Source: Cichorium intybus (taxonomy: Eukaryota; Streptophyta; Magnoliopsida; Asterales; Asteraceae). From it: 64,000 bases of DNA. Positions 22,718 to 33,934 of this stretch are shown one piece after another (the first letter of the stretch is position 1; each line of letters begins with the position of its first letter). The DNA lies in the NCBI GenBank assembly GCA_023525715.1, contig CM042013.1, positions 76,553,494-76,617,493 of the forward strand. Direction: 5' to 3'. A program made the position numbers and the translations under genes. Below the pieces are notes generated by a model, which ran no database searches, was not told the DNA's origin, and saw nothing but the letters and a program-made list of their open reading frames with translations.

Positions 22718-23662
22718 ATGAAATCGGATGGCAAATTGGGGCTTTGCGAAAGAGCGTTATCCGCTGCTGGCGCCGCCTTCCTCTTTGCCATTATTGTTAA
22801 TCCTCTTGATGTGGCTAAAGTATGTAATTTCACCATTCCCCCTTTTTCTCCACACTACCTTTAGTTCTCTCTTCAGGACTTTTGTTTGTTTCCAGGCTGC
22901 TTTATTAATCAAACACTTTTTCGTACGTCTTGCACTAGGTTTACAAGGCCTTTGTTGCAAAACTTACACCAACTAAAATCTATTTATATCAATTATTATA
23001 TAAATGGTATCAAAATATTTAAGATGAAAAGCAACTGTTTTACATATGAAGTAAAATTTTAGACGTCATTCTATCTTGAAAAGTATCTAATTACTTTTTT
23101 ATGTTGGTAATTTTGTTGTTCATGTTACTTCGAGTCATTTTCTTATAACTTGGTGTTCAGGACTATGGTAATGGTTCTAGATTTTCTGTATGGCTGTGAT
23201 CTGATAGACAAGGCTACAAGCACAGGCTGCTGGTGTTGCATACTCGCATCCGATGACAAATCTCACCAGTCGAATGGCAGTTTTTGGACCAAACATGGTA
23301 TGTAGGTGGTTTTGCAATATTTGGCAGCATGTTTTGCAATATTCTTCTTATAGGTGTTATATGTTACATCCTTAATTTTGTTTAGATGTTTCCGGATCTA
23401 AGATGTTCTCTATCATGCACGCGTGCTGGAATACATGGTACAGTATCCATCTGTCGACCAGATTGTTTCGAGTACAAAGGAATACTAGACGTTTTCTACA
23501 AAATTATTCGCCAGGTTGGCGTTTCTTTATCTTCCTTCTCTCTTTTTCTCTTAGGGATTATATTCTGAAATATCTAAGTTGAGTTTTTTTTCAGGAAGGA
23601 GTTGCAAGATTATGATGGAGAGGCACCAATGCTGGTCTTGCACTTGCTGTACCAACTGTAAG

Positions 23663-23702
<40 letters not shown>

Positions 23703-23845
23703 TATTAATTACTTTCTTGATTCCAATGGCATTTTGGTAATTTACAGGTGGGAATCTATCTGCCTTGCTATGACATATTCCGTAATTGGTTTGAAGAATT
23801 TGCAGCTGAAAATGCTCCAAGCATGGCTCCATACGCCCCTTTACC
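22718..23845 (+). pseudogene. MTM1-like mitochondrial carrier, 5' half only
   Basis: Five exons with canonical splice sites: 22718-22819, 23208-23297, 23386-23514, 23595-23657 and from 23748 to about 23845. They encode the first carrier repeat with NPLDVAKTRLQAQAAG (the Px[DE]xx[KR] signature split by an intron), GPNMMFPDLRCSLSC, GTVSICRPDCFEYKG and GTNAGLALAVPTVGIYLP. This matches the plant MTM1 family, inner-membrane carriers linked to manganese handling of mitochondrial superoxide dismutase. Exon 4 has an in-frame TGA from an extra triplet, and exon 5 leaves the family sequence after about 23845, losing carrier repeats 2 and 3. It is a broken fragment. Confidence 0.85.
23665..23700 (+). 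repeat. (CT)n microsatellite in a pseudogene intron
   Basis: About 17 CT units at the start of the intron after the fourth MTM1-like exon. Confidence 0.95.
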
Positions 23846-23860
23846 TGATGAAGACGTAGT

Positions 23861-24695
23861 AAGTATGGTTAGTTTTTGATAATAAAACGTAATCTACCTA
23901 CATGCATGGTAGACTTGTCTGTCTGTTGCTTTGTAGTCTTAACCATCTATGCAACGCTTTGTCACTATCAATGAAAGTCAGCTACGTATGACTCCAAACT
24001 CCAAGTGTACACTTCTTTAGTGCATATTAATACCCCCTTAATGTTTAAACAAACAATCAAAATGATTGATAGTACTTAGACAAACATATAAGGAGATACT
24101 ATCTTCCTGCGGGAATAATAACAAAAAAAACCCGATCCTAACTCGAGGTGATTTGCATTCTACGGGGAAAATGTGTTTTTTTTGTTTCTTTAATAGAATG
24201 AAATGATACGTATTGTACTTGAAAACTATTTTATCCATATAACTTTTAATAAACAATTAAAAAAAATCAAAGATTAAATTAAATATATTTTTTATGTTTT
24301 TAAGAAATAAATAAATTTATTATTGTAAAAGCAATATTTTAAGATTTAATGATATCTAATTTTTTTATTTTGTAAATTCTTTTAGATTCTAGATACTTCT
24401 TTTTAAACTATTTATAAAATATATAACATGTATTTTGAATGAAGTAAATATATTTAGATACAATATATTTATATACAAATCTTTATTTAATTAAATTTAG
24501 TATAATAAAGTAATATTTTTTTTTATTTATCAATTTACTCATTTTAGTTTTCTATTTATTGATAAAAAATAACATGTTTGGGTTATTTATTTCATTTTAT
24601 AAAACCAACCAAATATGACAATGAAATTTAATGATTTGTTTTATTACTTTATCAATTTAATTCAATTACACTGTCCATTCGATTAGTTTTTTTTT
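23861..24695. other. AT-rich stretch without a gene
   Basis: Very AT-rich. A short inverted repeat (TCTACC ... GGTAGA) lies at about 23893-23913. No coding region or transposon termini are seen. Confidence 0.4.
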
Positions 24696-26115
24696 GCAAA
24701 ATTTCAAAAATGGTCATCGTGTTTGTTATTTTTATGTGGTTTTGGTCTAAAAATATTTTGTGGTGCACCATTGGTCCAACTTGGGTCTTTTATGTGATTT
24801 TAGTCCTTGTGATTGATAATTTTTTTGTGGCTTTGGTCCACACCCAACCTAAAATGACAAATATACCCCTCAAGTAATTCTTTTTTATTTTATTTTATTT
24901 CTTTTATTATTCTTTTAAATAAAATAAATCAAAAAGAAAATAACACCCCCTCCTCATCCCTCCCCCCGTCTCCTTCTAGATTTCTCTCTATCTCTTTCTC
25001 TCTCACACACACACACATTCAAAACACACTCAAGAAACATACATTACCCACAAATGTTATCTGATGTTGGTTGTGACAATGGTGATGTTAACAATCTGAG
25101 CAAAAATAGCCATAATCTTGGTAGGGGTTTTAAGAAGATCCACCATTCTATCATCATCTTCTTCTTCCAACACTTTTTCCAACCACTCGATCATTTTGGC
25201 ATCTTTAACTGTGAACCAGATCAGGATTCCAAAAGCCACCAGAACAAAGGAGGAGGTTTGGAAAAATATCAACCTCTCCTCCACCAACCACCCTACTACG
25301 ACCACTAAGGGCTATTGTGGCTTCATCCTCCAAAACTTTATGGCAAAACTGTTTTATAATAATGACACACCCATGCTCATGATGAAATTGTTACAAGCGA
25401 TGATGAAGTGAGAGTTATAAAAAAATTCAAACCTCAATCACTTGATACAAGAGAAGAGATAAAGCTTTGAACAAAACCTGAATCGCTTGATTCAAGAATC
25501 AAATCTTGATCCCAACTAATAATACAAGAGAAGAGAGAGAAAAAAGAAAGGGGTACATAGATCTTACATCAATCGTGAAGAGAGTTTGGAGAGATCTATT
25601 TGTGGAATAAACTTAGGTTATGAATGACTTCGATTTCTGTTTGGGGAAAAGATCGACTTTTGACAATGAACATATGATATGGCCTAATGATTTTGGGTGT
25701 GTATGTGTGTGTGTGTTTTCAAATATGAAATTGAAGGTGGTGGATGGTGGCGACAATCGGTGTGGTGGTGGTTGTGGCGGAAGATAGCGGCAGTCAATGG
25801 TGGTGATGGCAGATGACAGTGGAAGTCGGTGGTGGTGGTGATGTGTATATGTTTTATCACAATCTGTGTTGATTCCTGAATGTAGAGAGAGAGAAAGAGA
25901 GAGAGGGAGCGAGGGAGGGAGAGCCTTTTATTATTTTTAATTATTAAAAACATTGAAATAAATATAAAAATATAAAGAAAAAAATATTTTTTATGTTGAT
26001 AGGGACCAAAAACACAAGAAAGATCCAATTTTGGACCATGGGTGCAAGTCCAAACCTTTTTGGACTAAAGTTGCAACTTTTTACCTATCACAGGGACCGT
26101 TTTTGCAATTTTGTC
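24696..26115. mobile_element. Non-autonomous TIR element, probably Mutator-like
   Basis: The left end GCAAAATTTCAAAAATGGTC and the inverted right end GACAAAATTGCAAAAACGGTC are alike for about 125 bases at moderate identity. The interior has (CA)n at about 25005, (GT)n at about 25697 and open segments at 25054-25411 with no family I recognise (one minus-strand segment is hydrophobic, then acidic). Poly-T at both edges hides the target duplication. Terminal repeats over 100 bp suggest Mutator-like; captured host sequence is possible but unproven. Confidence 0.5.
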
Positions 26116-27234
26116 TTTTTTTTAACGCCAAACTAATATACTCCTATCGTACACGTCCTATTCTACAGTTTTCACCCCTAACGGGACTGGAACCCTCACC
26201 ACTTAGGTTGAGAGACACACCTTGATACCGTGGGCCTATAAGCCCATTGATGTCAATTTGATTAGTTGATGTTTCCATTTTATCATTACCAAATAGACCC
26301 TCTAGATTACGAAATATTTCCATGAATTAACCTAGCTCAATTTTATAAAAATAAGACATACAATATGTCTGTTAATTTCAATTACAAGCATGTTAAATGG
26401 GCAAGTAAACACTGAAGTTTTAGTTGATAATGTAACGGTTTAATGAGTTGTTGGGAAAAAACTACCTTAAAGTGTTTCTAAATATTTACAACGTTTTAAA
26501 TTGTTTTACTAGGTAATTAAATCATTGTTTAAAAGGTATAAATTGAATGGGTATACTTTAATGACTTAAGCTTATACTAAAACATGTCAAACGGAGTAGA
26601 GTTCACAAACGATATCTTTGTTTACAGCATTCATAAAAGTTTATTAGAAAAGTTTATTATTATCTAAAAACGTTTTCAGTTACATTACCCCTTAAGAAAA
26701 AAAAAACCTGAAAATAGTATTTATGAGCCATTGAACTATTTTGATCTATCAAAGTTTATCTCATATAACTTGAGGCCCCTCATGTATGTGTGTGTGTGTC
26801 ATAATATGATACTCATAATTGTTTTTGTGTATCAACTATACTTTATACGGTATATAGTTTAAAAAAAATTGATAATGTACCCTGCTCCTCCTAGTTAGAA
26901 ATTAATAATGGTAAAAATAAAATTTACCCGCACATTTTAACTTCAGAACACGTAGGATATATATTAGTGACTTTTAATCTATAACTATTATAAAGGAGGT
27001 TACGATGGACAAAATCTGCCTATTATAAAACGTAGGGAATGAAAACGTAAGGAATCATTTTACCGAAGTTCTATCTGTTAGATCATTTTAGAAATATGTA
27101 ATTTTAAATTGTATTGCCTATTAAGATAATTAGCAAAATAAAATATTTTTGTAATATTATTTAAATAAAATAAACAATGGATGGAGCATGTTAGCATCGA
27201 GCCACGGCAAGGAGCTCTAAATCCACCGATTTTC
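26116..27234. other. AT-rich stretch without a gene
   Basis: No supported coding region, RNA gene or transposon end on either strand; short AT-rich open stretches only. Confidence 0.4.
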
Positions 27235-27466
27235 ATTTACACGGATGGTCCCTGTGGTTTACCAAAACTAACATTGAGCACCCAAATATTGAATTTACAC
27301 TAGATGAGTCACTAAAGTTTCGTTAAACCGACACATTGGTCCCTGGTCTATATAAAAAGACTTTTTTGCCCTTTTCATTTTCTTTTTTCTTTTTCTTTTT
27401 ACCCTTTTGTTTTTTTAATAAATAAAAAATAAAAAACCACCCCACCCCCCACCCCCACCCCCACCC

Positions 27467-27470
<4 letters not shown>

Positions 27471-27519
<49 letters not shown>
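27471..27519 (+). repeat. (CT)n microsatellite in the left Pack-MULE repeat
   Basis: About 24 CT units. The inverted partner at 28463-28487 has about 12 GA units, so the tract length has changed since the arms diverged. Confidence 0.95.
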
Positions 27520-27522
<3 letters not shown>

Positions 27523-27529
27523 CATCCGG

Positions 27530-27714
27530 TTCGTTCGCCAAAAGCTCCGTCAACGAATATCTCCAAGAAACAAGCGGCAATCTCCGATGAGTTTAGTTGG
27601 TCTATTAATTCATTGCATGAACCGATTCAGGGAAAAATCATCACCAAATTGCTTTCATTGGGTTCTCATCGTGGAATACATTTAACCATCAATGGTTCTG
27701 TGAATTTGCAGGTT
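27530..27714 (+). pseudogene. Captured coding-like segment, family unknown
   Basis: An open stretch of about 60 codons includes ISKKQAAISDEFSWSINSL and KIITKLLSLGSHRGIHL and is followed by a CAG|GT donor-like junction at about 27712. It looks like an exon by composition and splice site. I do not recognise the parent gene. Confidence 0.35.
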
Positions 27715-27984
27715 TCATTTTTTAATCCGTTCATGACTATCCAACCCCATCCGTTCATGGGGACCAATGAAAGAGAGAGAGAGAGAACAACGATAATAGA
27801 GATCAATGAAGAAGATGTGCTCTTTTGAGAGGTGAATTGTGAAACCCAGGTAGAAAATTGATGGAATTAGAATTGTGAAACCCAGGTAGAAAATTGAGAG
27901 GACTGCTTTATACTCCACCATGGATACAGTTGACTGCTTTAATCTGTTCATGGTCATCACAGCTGTATTTGATCGATCGAGTAA

Positions 27985-28352
27985 CATCACTCCTAACCTC
28001 TGAAACGCAGTTTTTGTTCGATGATTTGATTTCTGGGTTTACATTAAAAGAAATCGATAATGTCTGCAAGTTTTCTAATCTTGTGAACTCAAATGGAAGT
28101 GACCCGGAGAATGAATTGTAGCTCAAATCGAGAAATTTTAAGGTGGTCATGTTGCCCAATCGTGTGGGGATTGAAGATGAAAGACTGTTGCCGGAAAGAT
28201 TTAAGTATGAAAGATTTGGGAGGTTGCCAAAAGCTTCGAGGATGATTCCTGATAAGTAATTTAGAGACATGTCGAGTGAAGAAAGATTGGATAATGATCC
28301 GAAAGATGAAGGGATTAGTCCAGTGAGGGAGTTGCGGGAAAGATCAAGAACT
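27985..28352 (-). pseudogene. Captured leucine-rich-repeat fragment
   Basis: On the minus strand about four plant-type LRR units follow in one frame: VLDLSRNSLTGLIPSSFG, LSSLDMSLNYLSGI, LSYLNLSGNSLSSSIP and LKFLDLSYNSFSGSLP. They match the LxxLxxLxLxxNxLxGxIP consensus of receptor-like kinases and proteins. No signal peptide, membrane segment or kinase domain is present, so this is a fragment of the extracellular domain. It is open past the LRRs to 27908, where the sequence stops looking like LRR. Confidence 0.85.
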
Positions 28353-29427
28353 CACCTTCTCCATTCCTGCAGCAACACCTTCTCCATTCCTTTCTCCCCC
28401 TGCTCCTCGATGTCATCTCCAAGAAGGCCAGAACTCACCAGTTGAAGCTTATCCCACCAGGGGAGAGAGAGAGAGAGAGAGAGAGAGGTGGGTGGGGGTG
28501 GGGGTGGGTGGTTTTTTATTTTTTATTTATTAAAAAAACAAAAGGGTAAAAAGAAAAAGAAAAAAGAAAATGAAAAGGGCAAAAAAGTCTTTTTATATAG
28601 ACCAGTGACAAATGTGTCGGTTTAACGAAACTTTAGTGACTCATCTAGTGTAAATCCAATACTTGGGTGCTCAGTGTTAGTTTTGGTAAACCACATGGAC
28701 CATCCATGTAATTTACTCTTTTTAATATTAACTAGGAGGATTACCCCCGCGCTACGCAGCGGGAAGCTCGTAAGGGATTAAAAGCACAAAATAGCAAAGG
28801 ATGTTTGTTAATTTGTACAATTCACGTAGACTATTTAAAGACAATTGTAGCAAAATGGAAACAGCTGGGTTGATTAGTAGGTTTATGAAAAGCTGCAACT
28901 GTCAAAGTAATATTTACAAACTATATAAGAAAACATCATTGCAACATAACATTAAACTATATGTTGTACATAACAAAAGATCGAGCGGCCATTTTTTCCT
29001 AAACCAAAAATGATTGCAGTCGTGGTTTCCAAAAGAGAGCGGATGCGGGATCTACTTTTGCACTTTTAAAAATAATATTTAATTATATAAAAACAGAAAT
29101 GAGCAAATGTGTTGAAGATGGAGATGGAGAATAATGCCGTTACTCAGCTATTGAAGTAGTTTTTTTCCTGGTATTCCTTTGCATAAGGAATTAGGCATCT
29201 CATGGCATTCATCAGAAGATAAAGAGGCTAAAAGCCATGGAAGAAACTCTACAGGAATGTTTGCATAAAAAATGCCAAACTAAGGAAGCTTGTTCTTCAA
29301 ATGAAAACTTTTCAACCTAAAATGAGGATTAACATTTTTATTTTGTTTATTTATTCATGATTTTTTAATAAACTGGGTTACTTTTTCTTCCTCGTTGGAT
29401 ATATGTTGGCTGATTGAATTTTGAATG

Positions 29428-30229
29428 CTATCTGTCTTCTAAAGCTTTCTCCATTTTGCATATTGGAATCCAGCTATGTAAAAAGTTGGTCGTGTTCAAG
29501 GAATAAGTCAGAGCCACATTCTTGACATGGATGTCTAAAAATAACCTGAAAGTAAGAAAGAAATAAACATGTCACATGCCTACAAATGCTATGCAATATA
29601 GCACATATCATTTTGAAAAATTAGTAGTAATATTTTTCTTTTTGGGCTATAAACTGCCGATTATTTCTCAAGTAAGGTAGGTTGCACATAGGAGCAAGTA
29701 AACTTCGAATACATTGGTAGGAGAAATGAATGTGAAATGAGTTCCATCAAAATAGACATGATTTTTAACGCACAAATAGAACGCTACAGAAAGTAGTTAT
29801 ATATACCAACGTTGGCCATAAAAGTAAAGAATAGTAAACATATATGATACATAATCGAATAATTTAACACGATTTGTCTCTGAAATAAACAAATTATACA
29901 AACCTTGTTTTTGGCATTTTATAGATTGATCGAGTGAAGCGGTACCGCTTTAGCAAGGGTTCAATGACACCAATTCCTAGCTTCCAGAGGGGAAACATAT
30001 TTTACACATGGGTAAGCAAAAAAGAATAAAACAAAACATTTACTTCCAAAAAGAAGTTTTATTTTGCTAGATCGATGAGGAATTAAAGGAAACTTAAAGT
30101 GGATGACTAAAAAATAATGACAGAAATAAGAGTTCGATAGGACCAGGACAAACCTTCCATTTCTGCTAAGAAAGATAAAGGTGGTGGTGGTACAAAGTCA
30201 CCAATTGCTTCTATCTCATCATTTGTCAC
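29428..30229 (-). pseudogene. Captured spliced gene in the Helitron, 3' exons
   Basis: Three minus-strand exons at 30154-30229, 29904-29976 and 29428-29545 have AG acceptors and GT donors and join in phase to a TAG stop at 29428-29430. They encode about 87 residues, including VTNDEIEAIGDFVPPPPLSF, GVIEPLLKRYRFTRSIYKM and LFLDIHVKNVALTYSL. A further small exon at 31056-31092 fits the same phase. I do not recognise the family; the PPPP stretch and basic segment give no safe function. No catalytic motif is visible. It may be transcribed from the Helitron, but its start is uncertain. Confidence 0.65.
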
Positions 30230-31307
30230 CTGCAAGATCGTACATACTTGGGTCACATAGGATCAATATACATGACAATTTAATCATAACTATATAATCA
30301 GATGTAGATAACCAATTGTATAAATTAAAACTTGAAACAAAACTTTGAAAAGGCGTGATTTAATCATAATTGTATAATAACCAATTTATAAATTAAAATT
30401 TCAAATTGAACTTTGATCCAACACTTGGAAGGCATGGAAAAAATATCTAACCTAGCAGATCAGTGAAAAGCATAAAAGATCAAAGTTAGTGAAATTAAAT
30501 GTTAGAGCAGTTACATTAACCTATAAATCAAACTAAATTTAACAGTCTGTAGGTTTTTTACATAAAATCAAATAGAATTGGAAACAAAAATGTGATTGGC
30601 TCTTAAAACCAAACTACAGTAAAATCCCTTCGATCCCATCTCTTTCTGCATACAAATCCACGACCCAATAAGGGCCCTTTATCATGAAATTATAACAAAA
30701 TAAACGAATAATTACCTGAATTTAACTTGGAAATTGGTTTAAAATGGCAATCACGGTTGAGACTGGAGAAATAGAAAAAGAAACGGCCTGATTATGATTT
30801 TAGCATCCTTCACCCTGAAATTAAAACAAAAAACGGGAATATTTACTTTGAAACAAAAGTGTGAAAGGGAATCGATGAGCGAAACATTGGATGAGGTGAT
30901 CTACAGAGCCTAATAAGCAAATGCGGTATAAAGCTATGACGGTGCATATGGATGGAAGAAAAGGGGAGTGAAAACCACGCATCCTCTGATTTTGGTGTAT
31001 GAACATTTAAATAAATAATTGCATTCAGAATTAATGAGAACTTCATCTTTTAAACCTGATTGAACGGACTCCCAATCTTCAAAATCACAAAACTGTAACT
31101 AAACCCACGAACCCTACACATCTTCCTGTTCGTTATTGTCTTGTTGAGCGTCGAGGTGTGCATCCAATTGGAAGCAAGACCGCGTCGTTCAAAGGGTAAA
31201 TACATGGCTTCCATGGGACCGAATAATAACCAACGAAATTGGAAAAACGAAATCGCACCTTTCGTTTGGAATCGGAAGGTTGTTGGGTGTCCGCATGATG
31301 AACACGA

Positions 31308-31574
31308 TCAAAATGGAGAACCGATTTCATAAAGAGGCAGAGGTGCGTCATCACCGTTAGCGGTGGGTGGTTCCGATTGGGTGACAGGCGGAGAGTCCGA
31401 GAAGTAAAGCGTTGAGCGGCGATGCAACATCATTTGGGGAGGCTGGGTGCAAGCAGAGAGGAACGAAGGTGAAGGTGAAGACGATGATAAGAGAGAGACG
31501 CAAAATCCAGAGAGAGCAATGATCAGAGAGAGAAGTAGCCAGATCCAAACCCGATTTAAAAGATCCAATTCCAT
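31308..31574 (-). pseudogene. Possible first exon of the Helitron-borne gene
   Basis: ATG at 31572-31574 opens an 88-codon frame beginning MELDLLNRVWIWLLLSLI, a hydrophobic signal-anchor or signal peptide (residues about 8-30), then a Ser/Pro-rich part. It ends at a TGA at 31308, or is spliced at one of several GT sites. No splice choice I tried joins in phase to the exon at 31056-31092, so its membership of the same gene is unproven. Confidence 0.45.
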
Positions 31575-31651
31575 GAGACAACCCGCGTGACACACCCCGG
31601 GGAAAAAACGTACACAAAACACCAAAAAATTACGTAAATTAAATATATAGA

Positions 31652-31899
31652 TAAATTCTTTTGGAATAATTTCATAAAGTCATAAATTATGAATGTTTTA
31701 AGAAATATCATTTAATTTTGTAAATGATATCAATAGAAATCTTGAAGTCAGAAGGGTATCAAGAATTGGAGATATAGATTGTCACTCCTTTTGAATATTA
31801 CCTAGAATTTCAACCAATTTCATCAACTCGATAACATTGCAATCACTTACTTCATCTCGAACATACCTTAAGGATGGACATAGGCTGACATTTGGCGAA
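31652..31899. other. Short stretch between Helitron and LINE, no gene
   Basis: Host or older repeat sequence separating the Helitron 5' end from the first recognisable LINE coding sequence. Nothing supported is seen. Confidence 0.4.
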
Positions 31900-31920
31900 T
31901 CCTAAAGGAATACAGGAGGA

Positions 31921-33435
31921 TAGTGGATTTCTACTTAGCAAAGAAGAGGGACAATCATGGAACCAATTTCGGTTTTGCAAGATTCATCAAGGTGCTGGAC
32001 GGATTTAGCCTGGAAAGAAAGCTGAATAGAATCACAATTGGAAACTCGGTATTGCAGGCTAATATCGCGAAATATGGAAGAAATGATTCAAGTAAATCAT
32101 CGATTGACATGGGTAGAGGTAAGATTCATGATTGAAATCCTTCCAAACCTTACTCAGAACAATATTTGAAACACAATTTTAATGCCCCTGATCTACCACC
32201 AAAGCCGTATGTAGAGGGAAATAACTACAAACCTTGGGGCTTATCGAAAAAAACTGAGAACAGGCCCTTGTCTTTTGTGGAGATTGTGAAGGGTAATAAT
32301 GTAAACCTAATTGACTTGATCACTATTCCTGCTAAAATTAAACCTATATCAACAATTTGGCTAAAAGGATGCTTAATTGGAGAGGCAATTGACTATGAAT
32401 GCTTAGTCTCATTTTTCAGTATTATCAAAGCGGATAGAATCATCTCAGCTTATGTTAGGTACTTGGGGGGATTATCGATTCTTATAGATTTTGGAGACTC
32501 CTTTGAAGCAGAAAAATTTCTTGATTGTAAACGAGATTACTGGGGGAAATAGTTTGTTTGGCTGAAACGGTAGGACGAGTCATATCTCCAAAACATGAAA
32601 GCAATTTGGATTAAAATAACAGGTGTCCCAATGGAAATGTGGGATCCACAAGTCTTCGCTATTATTGCTAACAGGTTCGGTCGGGTTTTGATTCCATGTG
32701 AGTGTTCGAAAGATGCAGCAAATGTATCATTTGGTAGGGTGTGTATCTTAACAAATCTCAGAACCCCAATTAATCAATTTGATCCAAGTCCGATGGAGAA
32801 AAATTACATTCTCGGTTTGGATTAAGGAAGATGGGGATGGCTGGGAACCTGCTTTCTGCAATCTAAATAGCCATATCTCAAATTCTGGCGATGATAGTGA
32901 AGGGATATCGAATACCTTTGTGGATAGGCAAGAAGAGGATGAGGATGAATGGGAAGAAGGAGGAATCTATGGGGAAGATGAAGCACATGAAGTCAGCAAA
33001 GTTCCTAAATCGGGTATCCATGGAAATAATTTTGACGGGGACAAAGTTGAAGAAGAAGGCCATGAAGAAGATTCTAGACCCAATTCGAAACCCAACGAAA
33101 CTGGTGTTCCTTTTGAGGCGTATAATGAAAACATCGAAAATGCCTCTATTCTTAAAGATGTACCATTGGAGGATACTAGGGATTTGCAAAATATTGAATA
33201 TCAAAATACAAAAGAAGGAAATTCACAAGGTTTTATGAACCAAGACCCATGGGTGAACCGAAATTCAGATTTTGGAGTTGGATGCGTAAATGATCAGGGG
33301 CGTGAACAGGAGCTGGACCCAACACAGACCCAAGCGGAAGCAACATTCCTTGCGCTAAAACGATGGAGTCCAATAAAAAAAAATTTCAGGCCCAATTTCG
33401 CAAATCTGGGTCATCAGATGGTCAGGAAATTGTAG
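31921..33435 (+). pseudogene. LINE ORF1: RRM plus DUF4283-like protein
   Basis: The first block, AKKRDNHGTNFGFARFIKV at about 31940-31990, is an RRM RNP1-like core; a DUF4283-like domain follows (IWLKGCLIGEAIDYECLVSF near 32340 and KAIWIKITGVPMEMWDPQ near 32600). A long acidic linker runs to about 33435. Frames change at about 32150, 32550 and 32800. In L1-type elements ORF1 protein binds the element RNA. Not functional here. Confidence 0.75.
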
Positions 33436-33934
33436 GCGTTGTCGAGGTGCAAATTTAGGGGGATGGTTCAGATATGGAAGATAGATCTGATCAAGATAGA
33501 CATGGTGGAACTCATCCAATAATTGATCTCGATGGAGCAAATTCATCTCACTCTATTGATCTAAACTCAGAACCAATGGAGAGATATGATTGGCATGATG
33601 TTGTTGAAGAAGATTTACTTAGGCATGGAAAATCCAAAAAATCAAAAAATAAAGACAAAAGATCGAAGAAGCAAGCAAATGCTAAATCTAGTACATTCCC
33701 GGTCACTATGAAACCCAAAGACGTTTTGAAAGCAAACGCTTACAGGAAGAATAAAAAGGTAGAATTAAGTCAGAAAAATTAACCTAGCCCAAATAAGTCG
33801 GAGAACTCGCTAACAATCTCCGAGGAGATTATTAAAACCAAAAATGCGGGGTCGGAGGTTGGATTTGAAGTAGAAGGTTTTGAAGAGATGTTAAGAAATG
33901 AAATTGAAGGAGAGGGGATGACAAAAAAGAAACC

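Larger units (their letters stand above)
27235..28714. mobile_element. Pack-MULE-like element carrying gene fragments
   Basis: About 240-base terminal inverted repeats start near ATTTACACGGATGGTCC (27235) and end at the inverted copy near 28714. They are highly alike through GGTTTACCAAAACTAACA, a poly-C/A stretch and (CT)n or (GA)n runs. The interior holds an LRR fragment on the minus strand and a second coding-like segment on the plus strand, and no transposase. Long terminal repeats around host exons are the hallmark of Pack-MULEs. I could not find a clear 9-base target duplication. Confidence 0.75.
28732..31651 (-). mobile_element. Helitron (rolling-circle transposon) carrying a host gene fragment
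   Basis: Read on the minus strand, the element begins TCTATATATTTAATTT at 31651 and ends CTAG at 28732-28735. A GC-rich hairpin CCCGC...GCGGG lies about 10-15 bases before the end (plus strand 28746-28763). It is inserted between A (28731) and T (31652) with no target duplication. All four are diagnostic of plant Helitrons. At 2,920 bp it encodes no Rep/helicase and is non-autonomous. A spliced gene on the same strand fills the interior. Confidence 0.85.

Noticed and set aside
23893..23913. TCTACC...GGTAGA hairpin considered as a Helitron 3' end for the chimeric exon run
   Set aside because: No CTRR terminus follows within the expected distance, and no matching 5' TC end on an A|T site was found.
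28801..29013. Plus-strand open frame of 70 codons in the Helitron
   Set aside because: No domain, no splice support, and it lies outside the minus-strand gene; composition is AT-driven.
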